Assembly (NCBI GenBank): GCA_043749225.1
Contig: JAYVEP010000208.1
Coordinates: 1 to 26,252 of the forward strand
DNA: 26,252 nucleotides
Direction of reading: 5' to 3'
Source of the DNA: JANXUC01 sp043749225
GTDB lineage: Bacteria > Acidobacteriota > Terriglobia > Terriglobales > Acidobacteriaceae
Shown here: positions 14,381-23,061 of the stretch, in pieces
Layout: each line of letters starts with the position of its first letter
Numbering within the stretch: the stretch's first letter is position 1
Made by a program: the position numbers and the translations under genes
The notes under the pieces: model-generated
The model's input: the letters and a program-made list of their open reading frames with translations, nothing else
Databases searched by the model: none
What the model was told of the DNA's origin: nothing

Positions 14381-15022
14381 CTAGTTGGCTTTCGGCGCTG
14401 GAGCAGTTGGCTTGGCCGCCGCAGGCTTCGCCGCAGCAGCGGGCTTAGTAGGAGCCGCAACACCCGAGGAAGCGTTGTAAGCATCCACCAAGGGCTTGGT
14501 TATGTTCACGACATCGTTCGCCCACAGAACCTGGCCTTCGGGCCACGGACGCGACGCATCCAAAATTACGCCCAGACCATTCTCCTTCGCGTACTTGTCG
14601 AGGATCGGTCCAATCTTCTGCAGAATCTTTTGGAACGCCTCATTTTGCTGCGCCTGAAAATCGTTCTGCGCATCTTCGCTGGAACGGGTCAGCGTCTTCT
14701 GCTTGGATTCGATCTTCTTCACCAGATCCGCGCGCGCATCGTCGTTGAGCTTCGGACCCTGCGTGTCGAGCTGTTTCTTCATGCTGTCGAGCTCGTCGGC
14801 CACGCTCTTGAGTTCAGCGCGCTTGGGTTCAAACTTCTTGCCCAGAGCTTCAAAATCCCTCTGGCCTTCATTGCTGGCGAGCACCGCATCCTGCATGCTG
14901 ATAATACCGATTTTGGTGCCGCCTGCCGGCGCTGCTGCGGCGGCTTGGGCGAAAGCTGCCGGAATCGACAAAACCGTCAGAAACGAAGCAGCCAAAACGA
15001 ATTGCGCAAACTTATTGCTCAT
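14381..15022 (-). CDS. skp: OmpH/Skp-family periplasmic chaperone
   Basis: A 213-residue secreted protein. The start is ATG 15022 because it opens a signal peptide (MSNKFAQFVLAASFLTVLSIPAAFAQ); an AAGGAG lies 13 bases upstream. The OmpH domain covers about residues 36-185: KIGIISMQDAVLASNEGQRDFEAL, then a long charged coiled coil (KRAELKSVADELDSMKKQLD...KIESKQKTLTRSSEDAQNDFQAQQNEAFQKI), then KYAKENGLGVILDAS. Skp forms trimers with coiled-coil tentacles that hold unfolded outer membrane proteins for BamA. A C-terminal tail of about 28 residues made of Ala, Pro and Lys is not part of the standard family. It lies downstream of bamA in the same direction, which is the common order, but here vapBC sits between them. 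Confidence 0.88.
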   Translation of the reverse strand: MSNKFAQFVLAASFLTVLSIPAAFAQAAAAAPAGGTKIGIISMQDAVLASNEGQRDFEALGKKFEPKRAELKSVADELDSMKKQLDTQGPKLNDDARADLVKKIESKQKTLTRSSEDAQNDFQAQQNEAFQKILQKIGPILDKYAKENGLGVILDASRPWPEGQVLWANDVVNITKPLVDAYNASSGVAAPTKPAAAAKPAAAKPTAPAPKAN

Positions 15023-15237
15023 GGGTGGCTTTAAACTCCTTGAATTTTTCCGGAAATCTGAGATTGACCTCAGGCTCTTGCCGGGGCGGCACGCCGCGGG
15101 ATTTTGGCCCGGGAGGGCGGGAACAGACCCGCTCTGCACACAAATTACTACGTTGTGCCTCTCCGCCCCGAAATTACGGTCAGGGCGCGGATACCCAAAG
15201 TATAGTTTGATGCGGGTTCAGCGTCAAACGGATATGC

Positions 15238-15648
15238 CTACCAGATTTCGAGATGTATGGGCTTGTAAGACGCGATAAGTTCAAAATCGTCGCGATTCGA
15301 CGTGATAAGGCGCGCTCCAATGGACCGGGCTGTCAAGGCGATCAAAACATCAAATTGCAGATCGCGCAACTTGTCCACGCCGAAGCCTTTGTCGCGGCCC
15401 ATGGTGTTGAGGAGTTGGCCCGATTCGAGCCAGTTTTGCTCCGAAGGTACCAGGACGGGATGGTTCTTCTCGATCGTTGCAAGAAATTCGCGATCGGCAC
15501 GTGTGGCCGCTCCGCGCCACAACTCGGCAAGAACGACAGACGAAGTTCTTAGCAATCCACTGACGGAAGAGATGCGGTCTTCATGTTGCGCGGTGCAAAG
15601 ATAGTCGACGAAAATCGACGAATCGAAGACCACGAAGCTATTTGTCAT
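15238..15648 (-). CDS. vapC: VapC-family PIN-domain ribonuclease toxin
   Basis: A 136-residue PIN domain. The acidic catalytic residues are in place: D9 in VFDSSIFVDYL, E42 in VVLAELWRG, D100 in LQFDVLIALTA, and D120/D121 in LITSNRDDFELI. VapC toxins cut tRNA or rRNA. The gene starts inside the end of the antitoxin frame (11-bp overlap, ATG 15648), as in most vapBC operons. Confidence 0.92.
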   Translation of the reverse strand: MTNSFVVFDSSIFVDYLCTAQHEDRISSVSGLLRTSSVVLAELWRGAATRADREFLATIEKNHPVLVPSEQNWLESGQLLNTMGRDKGFGVDKLRDLQFDVLIALTARSIGARLITSNRDDFELIASYKPIHLEIW

Positions 15649-15826
15649 AGCCTGCGAAAGAAAGCTTCCCGGCGTTTTTCTTCATCAGCGTCTTGAAACG
15701 CTGAAGCGCCAGCATCTCGCGCAGCGCGATATGCACAGCCGCAGTGCGCGATTTCACGCCCAGAGCCTTTGCCACGTCGTCCGCTAACCGGGTATCCAGC
15801 CGGATCGATGTCATTTTAACGGCCAT
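15638..15826 (-). CDS. vapB: VapB-like ribbon-helix-helix antitoxin
   Basis: A 62-residue protein with an N-terminal RHH (MTSIRLDTRLADDVAKALGVKSRTAAVHIALREMLALQRF) and a short basic tail (LMKKNAGKLSFAGYDK) expected to bind VapC. The first ATG 15826 has GGAG only two bases upstream; ATG 15814 in the same frame is an alternative. The palindromes at 15843-15874 are likely its operators. Confidence 0.87.
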   Translation of the reverse strand: MAVKMTSIRLDTRLADDVAKALGVKSRTAAVHIALREMLALQRFKTLMKKNAGKLSFAGYDK

Positions 15827-15842
15827 AGCTCCGCCCCGTTAT

Positions 15843-15880
15843 TGTATATACATATGACGAATTTTATATATACAGGTCAA
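15843..15880 (-). promoter_or_regulatory. vapBC promoter and operator region
   Basis: Perfect palindrome TGTATATACA at 15843-15852 and a one-mismatch copy TATATATACA at 15865-15874, 22 bp (two helical turns) apart, as RHH antitoxins usually bind. On the minus strand a TTGACC (15880-15875) with a 17-bp spacer to TCATAT (15857-15852) is a possible promoter. This AT-rich block stands out from its surroundings. Confidence 0.6.
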
Positions 15881-15941
15881 GACTGGAGTTGCGCCGCTAT
15901 CATCTCCAGAAGGTCCAGTCGTGGCGGGTAAACGCTACGCT

Positions 15942-18791
15942 CTAGAACGTCGTCGCCACAGTAAACCGGAACGTCTTCCTCGGCTCTCGAATACGGAATT
16001 GTGACCCATATTGCAGGATGGCTTGCTCGGCGCTGTATCGGCCTGCGGCATTGTTCGGAAAGAGCTTGGTGAAATCATCCGTCGAAAGCAGCAGCGGGTT
16101 CTGCGCCCTGTCGTCCAGCCGCAGCGGGTTGTAAGCGTAGTAGATGCGGAAGGGGGCGTTCACCACCGGCAGGAAGACCTGCAACTCAATTCCCGTCGAC
16201 ATGCGCGGAAACCAATTCGTCCCCGCTACCAGCGGAATATTGCGGGAAAATGCCGGCTGTACCAGCGTGGGATCGATGATGCAGTCTCCCGTACCGCCAA
16301 TATCTCGATTGGCACATCCAAACTTGTCGGCTTTCAAGGAAGCAAACTGCGCGTCCGCAGTCCGCAACTGCGACTTACGAATGATGGGGTTCATTCCAAT
16401 ATCCAGAAACGGCGCGATCGCAACCGGGCCAGCGATGGTGATGCGGTATTCGACATTGGCGACCAGACTGGTATCGCCTCCGGGGATCACGATGCTTTGC
16501 ACTGGAATCGGAACGGTCCAGGCGCGGTGCCTCGGATCGTTAGGAACTGGAACAATAAGCCCGTCCGGCGTGCGGAGAGTGAAATCCACCTTCGTGGGGA
16601 AATACGCATACGGTGTAATCGTGCGCACGTCAAAACCGCGAATATCGTTTTCGCCGCCAAGGTAATAGCGATCCTGCGGAGGCGCCACCAACCCGCCGAA
16701 TCCAGTCAGATACGACGCCTGCAAGTTCCATCCCAGCGCATTACGCCCCTTGTTCATGGGAATGAACTGCTTGTAGCTGATGAGTGGACGAATGTAACGG
16801 ACGTTGCCGCCAATACCAGTGATTTCCGCCGCTATGGACACGCTTTTCCCGTGATGGGGAGCGTAAGAGCTATCCAGCGTGCTGAAGCTGAAACTCGGCG
16901 TGATCTGGCTGGTAATGATTCCGTTTAGCGCGTTCGGCCCCGAGAAATTGCGGAACTGCAGATTCTGGAACAGCGTCGTCGAGCTCGTATTGAACGTCTG
17001 CGTCGACGAACGGTCCAGCAAATAACTGATACCAACCCGCTTCAGCGAATGATGCAGCGGGTGGCTGATGGAAAGCTGAATTCCGGTGCTGTTCGTGGTG
17101 TAGTTCAGAATGTTCTGCAACTGGTCTTGTGTCAGGTTGAGACGTTGCCCGGTCTGCAGCTGGTAGTTCTTTGCCTGGTTGTAGTTGTACTTGCTGCTAA
17201 AGACACGGATACCCGCCTGCAACTGGCGATCAAACAAATACGGTTCCGTAAAGCCCAGGCTGATATTGCGCTGCTGATTGCCGACCGACGCCTGCACATC
17301 TAGCGTCTCGCCCAACCCAAACAAATTGTTGGTGGAGTAGTTCAAGCCAATAAACGCGCCCGACAGTCCGCTCACGCCCCCCGTTAAACCAATGCTGTTC
17401 TTGCCCTTTTCTTTGACCTTCAGCGTGAGATCGACGGTGCCTTCTTTATCGTTCAACTTGCGATCCGTCACGTTAGGATCATCCGCCTTGAGCTGTTCGA
17501 AGTAGCCCAACTGGTTCAGGCGCAGGATGCTCAACTCCCACAGGCGTGAGTTGTAGGCCTGACCTTCTTCCAGCACAACCTCGCGGCGAATAACCTTGTC
17601 CCGCGTGGTTGTATTGCCAGCAAATTCAATGCGCCGCACGAAATATTGCTTGCCTTCATCCACATCAATCGTTAAATCGATGACCTTCTTCTGGTCGTTG
17701 ATCTTTGTGTCAGGCAGTGGCGTGAAGTTGATGTAGCCGAGTTCGCCGTAAGCCTTGCGCAACGACTCCAGGCCTTTGCTCACCCTCTCTCGATTGAAGA
17801 CGTCGCCATCCTTCATCGCAAACAGCGACCGCAACGCCTTGACGTTCGTCACCGCCTTGTTGCCCTTAAAGCTAATCGAGCCAAGATGATAGAGTTCACC
17901 CTCTTCAATCGGCATCGTGATATCCACTGACTTGCCCGGGCCGCCGTGCAGCAGCGGAATCTTGAGCCCATTCTGGCTGCCCGTGTCGCGAATCTTCGTC
18001 TTCGGATCCTGCACGACTACCGTAAAGTAACCACGGTTCTGGTATTCAGCCCGAACACGCTCGGTATCTTCATCCAACTTGCTGGCATCGTAAGTCTTAG
18101 GAAACAGGCCTTCCAGAAAGATCGAGTGCGGTACGCCAACTGGCTTCAAGTTCTTCATCGCCGTGCGCAGCGTCCGCGAGTTGACGTTCTTGTTGCCCTC
18201 AAACTTGATGCGTCCCACTTTGACCTTGGGGCCTTCTTTTACTACAAACGTGACGCCGATCGCCGCAGGTGGAATAGGACGAACTTCCGTCCGCACATTC
18301 GCAAATTGACGCCCATGCTCGGACAACAACTGCTTTAGAACCACTTCCGCCTTCTTAACAACTGTGGGATCAAATGAATTTTCCTTGGATAGACCAACCT
18401 TGGCCAGCTTAAAGCGCTCCAAAATATCGCTGGTCGTGACCGAACCGATGCCAAGGTACTGAATATCGCGGATTACGGGACGTTCTTTGACGTAAACGTG
18501 CAGCACCCAGCCTTTGGGCGTCTGCTGGCGTTCGAAGCGAATGTCTTCGAAATAGCCTGTATTCCATAGTGAATTGAAGTCGCGCTCGAGCGCGGCGGCG
18601 TCGTAGCTGTCCCCCGGGCGGGTAAAAACGCGCGCTTTGATCGTTTCGGCGGGAATTTTGCGGTTGCCGGTGACTTTAATGTCGGTCAGGACATCCTGCT
18701 GGCAGAGGGCCCAGGGCGTCGCCAGGAGCAAAAGAACCCCTAGGGCGCCCAAGCGGAGCCAACGAGCGCTCAGGAGGCGCTGTGGGGCCAT
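15942..18791 (-). CDS. bamA: Outer membrane protein assembly factor BamA (Omp85)
   Basis: A 949-residue Omp85 protein that inserts beta-barrels into the outer membrane. I chose ATG 18791, which has AAGG seven bases upstream and opens a signal peptide ending TPWALCQQ; a GTG at 18869 would add 26 unlikely residues. Five POTRA repeats can be followed from about 33 to 490 (VLTDIKVTGNRKIPAETI; VIRDIQYLGIGSVTTSDI; VKVGRIKFEGNKNVNSRTL; YHLGSISFKGNKAVTNVK; YFVRRIEFAGNTTTRDKVI). The barrel follows from about 490 (GLTGGVSGLSGAFIGLNYS), with the conserved loop-6 motif YLGGENDIRGFD and a terminal phenylalanine needed for assembly. The protein is longer than the E. coli protein (about 810), with the extra length mainly in barrel loops. 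The gene is followed by vapBC and skp. Confidence 0.96.
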   Translation of the reverse strand: MAPQRLLSARWLRLGALGVLLLLATPWALCQQDVLTDIKVTGNRKIPAETIKARVFTRPGDSYDAAALERDFNSLWNTGYFEDIRFERQQTPKGWVLHVYVKERPVIRDIQYLGIGSVTTSDILERFKLAKVGLSKENSFDPTVVKKAEVVLKQLLSEHGRQFANVRTEVRPIPPAAIGVTFVVKEGPKVKVGRIKFEGNKNVNSRTLRTAMKNLKPVGVPHSIFLEGLFPKTYDASKLDEDTERVRAEYQNRGYFTVVVQDPKTKIRDTGSQNGLKIPLLHGGPGKSVDITMPIEEGELYHLGSISFKGNKAVTNVKALRSLFAMKDGDVFNRERVSKGLESLRKAYGELGYINFTPLPDTKINDQKKVIDLTIDVDEGKQYFVRRIEFAGNTTTRDKVIRREVVLEEGQAYNSRLWELSILRLNQLGYFEQLKADDPNVTDRKLNDKEGTVDLTLKVKEKGKNSIGLTGGVSGLSGAFIGLNYSTNNLFGLGETLDVQASVGNQQRNISLGFTEPYLFDRQLQAGIRVFSSKYNYNQAKNYQLQTGQRLNLTQDQLQNILNYTTNSTGIQLSISHPLHHSLKRVGISYLLDRSSTQTFNTSSTTLFQNLQFRNFSGPNALNGIITSQITPSFSFSTLDSSYAPHHGKSVSIAAEITGIGGNVRYIRPLISYKQFIPMNKGRNALGWNLQASYLTGFGGLVAPPQDRYYLGGENDIRGFDVRTITPYAYFPTKVDFTLRTPDGLIVPVPNDPRHRAWTVPIPVQSIVIPGGDTSLVANVEYRITIAGPVAIAPFLDIGMNPIIRKSQLRTADAQFASLKADKFGCANRDIGGTGDCIIDPTLVQPAFSRNIPLVAGTNWFPRMSTGIELQVFLPVVNAPFRIYYAYNPLRLDDRAQNPLLLSTDDFTKLFPNNAAGRYSAEQAILQYGSQFRIREPRKTFRFTVATTF

Positions 18792-19015
18792 GACGAGGCC
18801 TTCTGGCGAGCCAGCCTGGGAGACTTTCGCAAAGTCGCGGCGGGGTCGCCAGCCTGTTGACGCTGGCACAGAGCTATCCTTATGAAAAACGATGGCGCTA
18901 ACCTCAGTCCTTGGGCGATGAGCAAAACTTTAATTATACGGTACGCTTCGGAGAACCACACAACCCATGCTGAGCAATTTTCCGGTGTGAGCCAAATTCC
19001 GGGTCAGATTTTCGG

Positions 19016-21172
19016 TCAGACGGTCGGACGCGCGGACTCCACCTCAACCAAGACGGAGTAAAACGTCGCCGAGTTGCCTAGGTCGGTCAATTTTTCTGAA
19101 GTAAGGGCATTAATATTTTTCCCGCCGAGGGAAAGTTTAGCCCAGTGCAAGTGAGATGCCACTGTCCCCGCCTGCACAGAACCGTTCACGCGAGCACGCA
19201 GTTGGACCTCGCCGCGATCGTTGAAAACGCGGACCGAATCGCCATCGCGCACGCCGCGCTTCGACGCATCCGCGGGTGCCATCTCGAGCAAACCAACTTC
19301 CTGCATCGCCTGGACAGAAGGAATGTTGCAAAAAGACGAGTTCAGAAAGTTGTCCGCCTTGCGCGACAGCAGCTCGAGGGGGAATTTTTTCGCGGCGGTG
19401 CCGTGGCGGGATTCCTCGGGCGGCACGAATGCTGCCACCGGATCCTGACCCAGCGCGATAAGCTGCTCATTGTAAAGCTCGGCTTTGCCGCTGGCAGTGT
19501 GGAAGTTGCCTTGAGCGAAAGGGAGAAATGGTACAAAATCGCCGTTTGTTGCGGTGGTGTTTTTTATAACAGAACGATCGTTCTGATATGAATTGGGCGG
19601 CGACAAATTCACGCGGACATGGCCTTCTTTTTCGAGGCGTGCGCGGTCGATGCCTGCCAGTTTGGGACTGCCGCTGGCCAGCGCCGCGTCAATCATGCTG
19701 TCGTCAGATTCGGCGAAGTAGTCTTCCTGCCAGCCCATGTAGCGTGCGAGTTCGCGGAAGAGCTCGACGTTGGATTTGCATTCTCCCAGCGGCGCAATCG
19801 CCTGATTCGAGAGCTGCAGAAAGTAATGGCCGTAGGAGGCCTGCAAGTCCTTGTGCTCGAAAAATGTGGTCGCGGGTAGAACGATGTCGGCGTAATCGGT
19901 GGTGTCGGTAAAGAATTGTTCGTGGACGACTGTGTATAAGTCCTTTCGCTTCAGTCCTTGGATCACCAGATTGTGATTGGGCGTTACGGCAGCGGGGTTG
20001 CAGTTGTAAACCACCAGAGCTTTCACGGGTGGATCGTTCAATTCTGTTAGCGCCTTGCCCAAGCGATTCATGTTGATCACGCGGGCGGGATGTCCCAATG
20101 GGCTCGCGCTTGTCATTAAGTCGGTGCGCTCGAGTACGTCGCGATCCAGGCCAAACGAGCCGCTGAGAGACATTTGCAGCCCGCCGCCAACTTCTTTCCA
20201 TGAACCTGTGATGCAGGGCAGCATGGCAACCGTGCGCGTCGCCATTCCGCCACGTTCGGAGCGCTGCACACCATAATTCAGGCGGATGACGGCTGGGCGG
20301 GTCGTCGCATATTCGCGGGCAAGTTTGCGAATGTCGTCGGCGGAGATGCCCGTCCACTGCGCGGCGCGCTCTGGCGAATATTCCTGGACTTTCGCTCTTA
20401 ACTGGTCGAAGCCCAACGTGTAACGAGATACGTAATCCGCATCGTGCAAATTTTCATTGATGATGACGTGCATCATGGCCAGCGCAAGCGCGGCGTCGGT
20501 TCCAGCATTGATGGGCAGATGCCAATCGGCGAGGGCAGCCGTGCGCGTGCGGTAAGGATCAATCACGACTAACTTTGCGCCCTTGCGTCGCGCTTCCTCA
20601 ATAAATGGCCACAGATGAATGTTGTTGCCGTGGATATTGCTGGCCCAGGCGATGATGTATTTCGATTCGCGAAATTGCTCAGGTTCGGTGCCCATCTTCA
20701 CGCCGAGAACGGACTTTAGGCCCGCCTCGCCCGCCGCCGAGCAAATTGCTCGTTCCAATTGCGATGCGCCCATCCGATGGAAGAACCGACGATCCATCGA
20801 ACCAAACCCCAGCACGCCCAGCGTTCCACCGTAAGAATATGGAAGCACCGATTCCGGACCGAATTCCTGGGCAACGCTCTTCAGGAGCGATGCAATTTCG
20901 GTGAGAGCTTCATCCCAGGAGATGCGGATGAAGTCGCGGCCATCGCGGTGACCGGTTCCTTTCTCGGCCACGCGCCGCATGGGGTAGAGCACGCGATCTG
21001 GAGAATAAACGCGGTCCAGATACTTGGCGACTTTACCGCAGAGAAATCCGCGCGTCACCGGATGCGAAGGGTCGCCCTGAATTTTGGTGGCGCGCCCATC
21101 CTCAACCGTAATGAGCACACCGCAGGCGTCGGGACAATCGTGCGGACAGGCGGCATGGACGACGGATTTCAT
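19016..21172 (-). CDS. Molybdopterin-dependent oxidoreductase, DMSO-reductase superfamily, cytoplasmic type
   Basis: A 718-residue catalytic subunit. The N-terminus carries a 4Fe-4S motif C9-x3-C13-x3-C17-x27-C45 (ACPHDCPDACG..FLCGK). Next comes the Mo-bis-MGD domain with SWDEALTEIA and ERAICSAAGEAG, where C144 is the best candidate for the Mo ligand. The C-terminal cofactor-cap domain (LELLSRKADNFLNSSF..VRVFNDRGEVQLRARV) is complete. No twin-arginine signal precedes the cluster, so it is probably cytoplasmic. No electron-transfer or membrane subunit gene is adjacent, so the substrate cannot be named; formate, nitrate and S- or N-oxide types are all possible. ATG 21172 has AAGGAG in good position. 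Confidence 0.88.
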   Translation of the reverse strand: MKSVVHAACPHDCPDACGVLITVEDGRATKIQGDPSHPVTRGFLCGKVAKYLDRVYSPDRVLYPMRRVAEKGTGHRDGRDFIRISWDEALTEIASLLKSVAQEFGPESVLPYSYGGTLGVLGFGSMDRRFFHRMGASQLERAICSAAGEAGLKSVLGVKMGTEPEQFRESKYIIAWASNIHGNNIHLWPFIEEARRKGAKLVVIDPYRTRTAALADWHLPINAGTDAALALAMMHVIINENLHDADYVSRYTLGFDQLRAKVQEYSPERAAQWTGISADDIRKLAREYATTRPAVIRLNYGVQRSERGGMATRTVAMLPCITGSWKEVGGGLQMSLSGSFGLDRDVLERTDLMTSASPLGHPARVINMNRLGKALTELNDPPVKALVVYNCNPAAVTPNHNLVIQGLKRKDLYTVVHEQFFTDTTDYADIVLPATTFFEHKDLQASYGHYFLQLSNQAIAPLGECKSNVELFRELARYMGWQEDYFAESDDSMIDAALASGSPKLAGIDRARLEKEGHVRVNLSPPNSYQNDRSVIKNTTATNGDFVPFLPFAQGNFHTASGKAELYNEQLIALGQDPVAAFVPPEESRHGTAAKKFPLELLSRKADNFLNSSFCNIPSVQAMQEVGLLEMAPADASKRGVRDGDSVRVFNDRGEVQLRARVNGSVQAGTVASHLHWAKLSLGGKNINALTSEKLTDLGNSATFYSVLVEVESARPTV

Positions 21173-21388
21173 GGCTCTCCTTAAATCATGAATATAGACG
21201 AAGTGTTGTCACCGCTGCTGGCCAGCGGGCCGAATTTTTGCGGCATTCGGCCCAAATCGGTTAATTGGCGGGCCTTACGAGTTCGGCCTACTGTGCTAGA
21301 CTTCTCCTGCTTCCCCCCGAAGCTGACAGCCTTCCGCCTGTCCTCGTCACTGCAACCCTCTTCCCAGACTTTGAATCAGGAGATTCTC

Positions 21389-22603
21389 ATGAAAAAGCTA
21401 ATTCTCGCGGTAGTGGTTTTCAGTGTGCTTTCCAGCCTGTCCGCCGTGGCGCAGCAGGCGCTTTCCGGAACTGGCACCATCAACTTTATCCCCAAGTGGA
21501 CCAGCGGAACTGCGATTGGCAACTCAATAATTTTCCAGTCGACTGGCGGCAATGTGGGTATCGGCTCCATTACTCCGGGCGCCAAGCTTGATGTAAAAGG
21601 CACATCGTTTCTGCGCGGAGCGGTCACGTTATTCCCCACCACAACAACCGCACTTGGCGTATCGGGTACGGCTTTTAGGCTGGATAACCTTGGGAAACTT
21701 AACTTCGTGGCGGGTCAAACGTTTCCTGGAGCAGGTACCATCACGGGGGTAGTCGCGGGCACGGGTCTGACCGGCGGCGGCGGCAGCGGCAACGTTGGGT
21801 TGAGTCTGAACACAGGGTTTACGGACGGACGTTACGCGCAGTTGGCGGCATCCAACACGTTCGGTCCCGACCAGTCTTTTAGCAGTAGAGTTATTGCCAA
21901 TGGAGATCTGATCGCTGGCGGAGGGGTTTTCGTCTCCGGCGATGTGTCGACGCCAGCGGCCGTCCGTGGGACTTTCGGGGTTTTTACTCGAGCGTTCGTT
22001 GGCACTTCGAGTTCGACCGGGCAGTCAATTCTGCTTGACAACACCGGTGGTGCACAGACGGTGCAGATTCAGAACCATAGCCTTCCCATTGGAGGTTTCA
22101 TCGAAGCGCAGTTCGACGGCAATACCAAAGCGACGTTTTACACGGACAGCTTCGGCAACACGGTGGCCACCGGAACGAAATCGGCGGCGGTACCATTGAC
22201 GAACGGCAATATGGTGAAGGTGTTTTCCATGGAGTCGCCGGAAGTGTGGTTTGAAGACTTCGGCGCGGGACAACTGGGGAGCGGCATCACCACGGTGAAG
22301 CTGGATGCGGCATTTGTGCAGACGGTGGGCCTGGCCAAGGGATACCACGTATTTGTAACGCCCAACGGGGACTGCAACGGCCTCTACGTCACCAACCAGA
22401 CCAGCACGGGTTTCGAGGTACGGGAATTGAACGGAGGTCGTTCCAATGTGCCGTTCGACTACCGCATTGTGGGACACCGCAAGGGATTCGAGGCCACGCG
22501 TATGCCGGCAGCCACTATGCCGACGGCGGTCGCGCCTTCGGCACCTGTGGCGCCTGCGGCTTCCATCCCGGCAGCAGTTCCTGCGCAACGCCAAGGTCGC
22601 TAA
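21389..22603 (+). CDS. Secreted fibre-like repeat protein
   Basis: A 404-residue secreted protein. ATG 21389 is preceded by AGGAG six bases upstream and opens a signal peptide (MKKLILAVVVFSVLSSLSAVAQ). The N-terminal part reads FIPKWTSGTAIGNSIIFQ and NVGIGSITPGAKLDVKGT, a motif seen in tail-fibre-like and surface proteins, many from Acidobacteria. A glycine-rich turn (GVVAGTGLTGGGGSGNVGLSLN) and DGRYAQLAASNTF follow. The C-terminal domain (VWFEDFGAGQLGSG, YHVFVTPNGDCNGLYVTNQ, FEVRELNGG, YRIVGHRKGFE) recurs as a unit in related proteins. The last about 35 residues are Pro/Ala rich. No enzymatic motif is seen. The role is unknown; a surface or extracellular matrix protein is likely. It has its own terminator. 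Confidence 0.75.
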   Translation: MKKLILAVVVFSVLSSLSAVAQQALSGTGTINFIPKWTSGTAIGNSIIFQSTGGNVGIGSITPGAKLDVKGTSFLRGAVTLFPTTTTALGVSGTAFRLDNLGKLNFVAGQTFPGAGTITGVVAGTGLTGGGGSGNVGLSLNTGFTDGRYAQLAASNTFGPDQSFSSRVIANGDLIAGGGVFVSGDVSTPAAVRGTFGVFTRAFVGTSSSTGQSILLDNTGGAQTVQIQNHSLPIGGFIEAQFDGNTKATFYTDSFGNTVATGTKSAAVPLTNGNMVKVFSMESPEVWFEDFGAGQLGSGITTVKLDAAFVQTVGLAKGYHVFVTPNGDCNGLYVTNQTSTGFEVRELNGGRSNVPFDYRIVGHRKGFEATRMPAATMPTAVAPSAPVAPAASIPAAVPAQRQGR

Positions 22604-22622
22604 GATCGATTGCAACCCGAGC

Positions 22623-22658
22623 AAAAAGCCGGCCCCTCTCACGGGTCAGCTTTTTTTT
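22623..22658 (+). terminator. Rho-independent terminator after the fibre-like gene
   Basis: Stem AAAAAGC (22623-22629) with GCTTTTT (22649-22655), an inner GCCC/GGG pairing, and a run of eight Ts at 22651-22658. It lies 20 bp after the stop codon. Confidence 0.85.
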
Positions 22659-22724
22659 GCGCGTGATTGAAGCTGAGGCGTAACTCCCCCCAATCCCCGT
22701 TCAGTGGTCTGCCCAACAGGCTAG

Positions 22725-22737
22725 TGTACAATGTACA
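22725..22737. promoter_or_regulatory. Palindromic operator before the TacAT module
   Basis: TGTACAATGTACA, two TGTACA hexamers around one base, 15 bp before the antitoxin ATG and next to its AAGGAG (22741-22746). This is a likely binding site for the RHH antitoxin. Confidence 0.55.
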
Positions 22738-22752
22738 TACAAGGAGAACTCG

Positions 22753-23061
22753 ATGGCGGTTCGGGCACAAAGAACGCGGGGAAGAGCAAAGCCAGAAACT
22801 CGGACGAGGCGGCTGAATATTCGCGCCACGGCCCGCCAGGAAGAGCTGATCCGGTTGGGCGCGGAACGTCGAGGCGTCAACGTAAGCAGCTTTATCGTTG
22901 CATCCGCCTGCACCGAAGCCGAACAGTCGCTCGCCGATCAAAATCACTTCACATTGGATCCGCAACGTTGGGCGCAGTTCCTAGCCGCGCTGGACCGCCC
23001 AGCTCGGCGGAATAAGCAGCTTTCCAAGCTAATGGCGGAGCCCAGCATCCTTGAGCGATAA
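22753..23061 (+). CDS. TacA-like DUF1778 ribbon-helix-helix antitoxin
   Basis: A 102-residue protein. A basic tail (RAQRTRGRAKPETRTRR) precedes the RHH of DUF1778 (LNIRATARQEELIRLGAERRGVNVSSFIVASACTEAEQSL). It is followed by the toxin-binding C-terminus with FTLDPQRWAQFLAALDRPARRNKQLSKLM, the usual block of this family. ATG 22753 has AAGGAG six bases upstream. It overlaps the GNAT toxin gene by 11 bp. Confidence 0.92.
   Translation: MAVRAQRTRGRAKPETRTRRLNIRATARQEELIRLGAERRGVNVSSFIVASACTEAEQSLADQNHFTLDPQRWAQFLAALDRPARRNKQLSKLMAEPSILER

Noticed and set aside
14072..15034. 320-residue plus-strand frame
   Set aside because: Runs through a terminator and antisense to skp; composition is that of a shadow frame.
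16011..16928. 305-residue plus-strand frame
   Set aside because: Antisense to the bamA barrel; no domain seen.
18700..18710. Lipoprotein cleavage site in BamA (WALC)
   Set aside because: WAL before Cys does not fit the lipobox, and BamA proteins are not normally lipidated.
18792..18869. N-terminal extension of BamA
   Set aside because: It would put 26 arginine-rich residues before a clear signal peptide; ATG 18791 has its own ribosome binding site.
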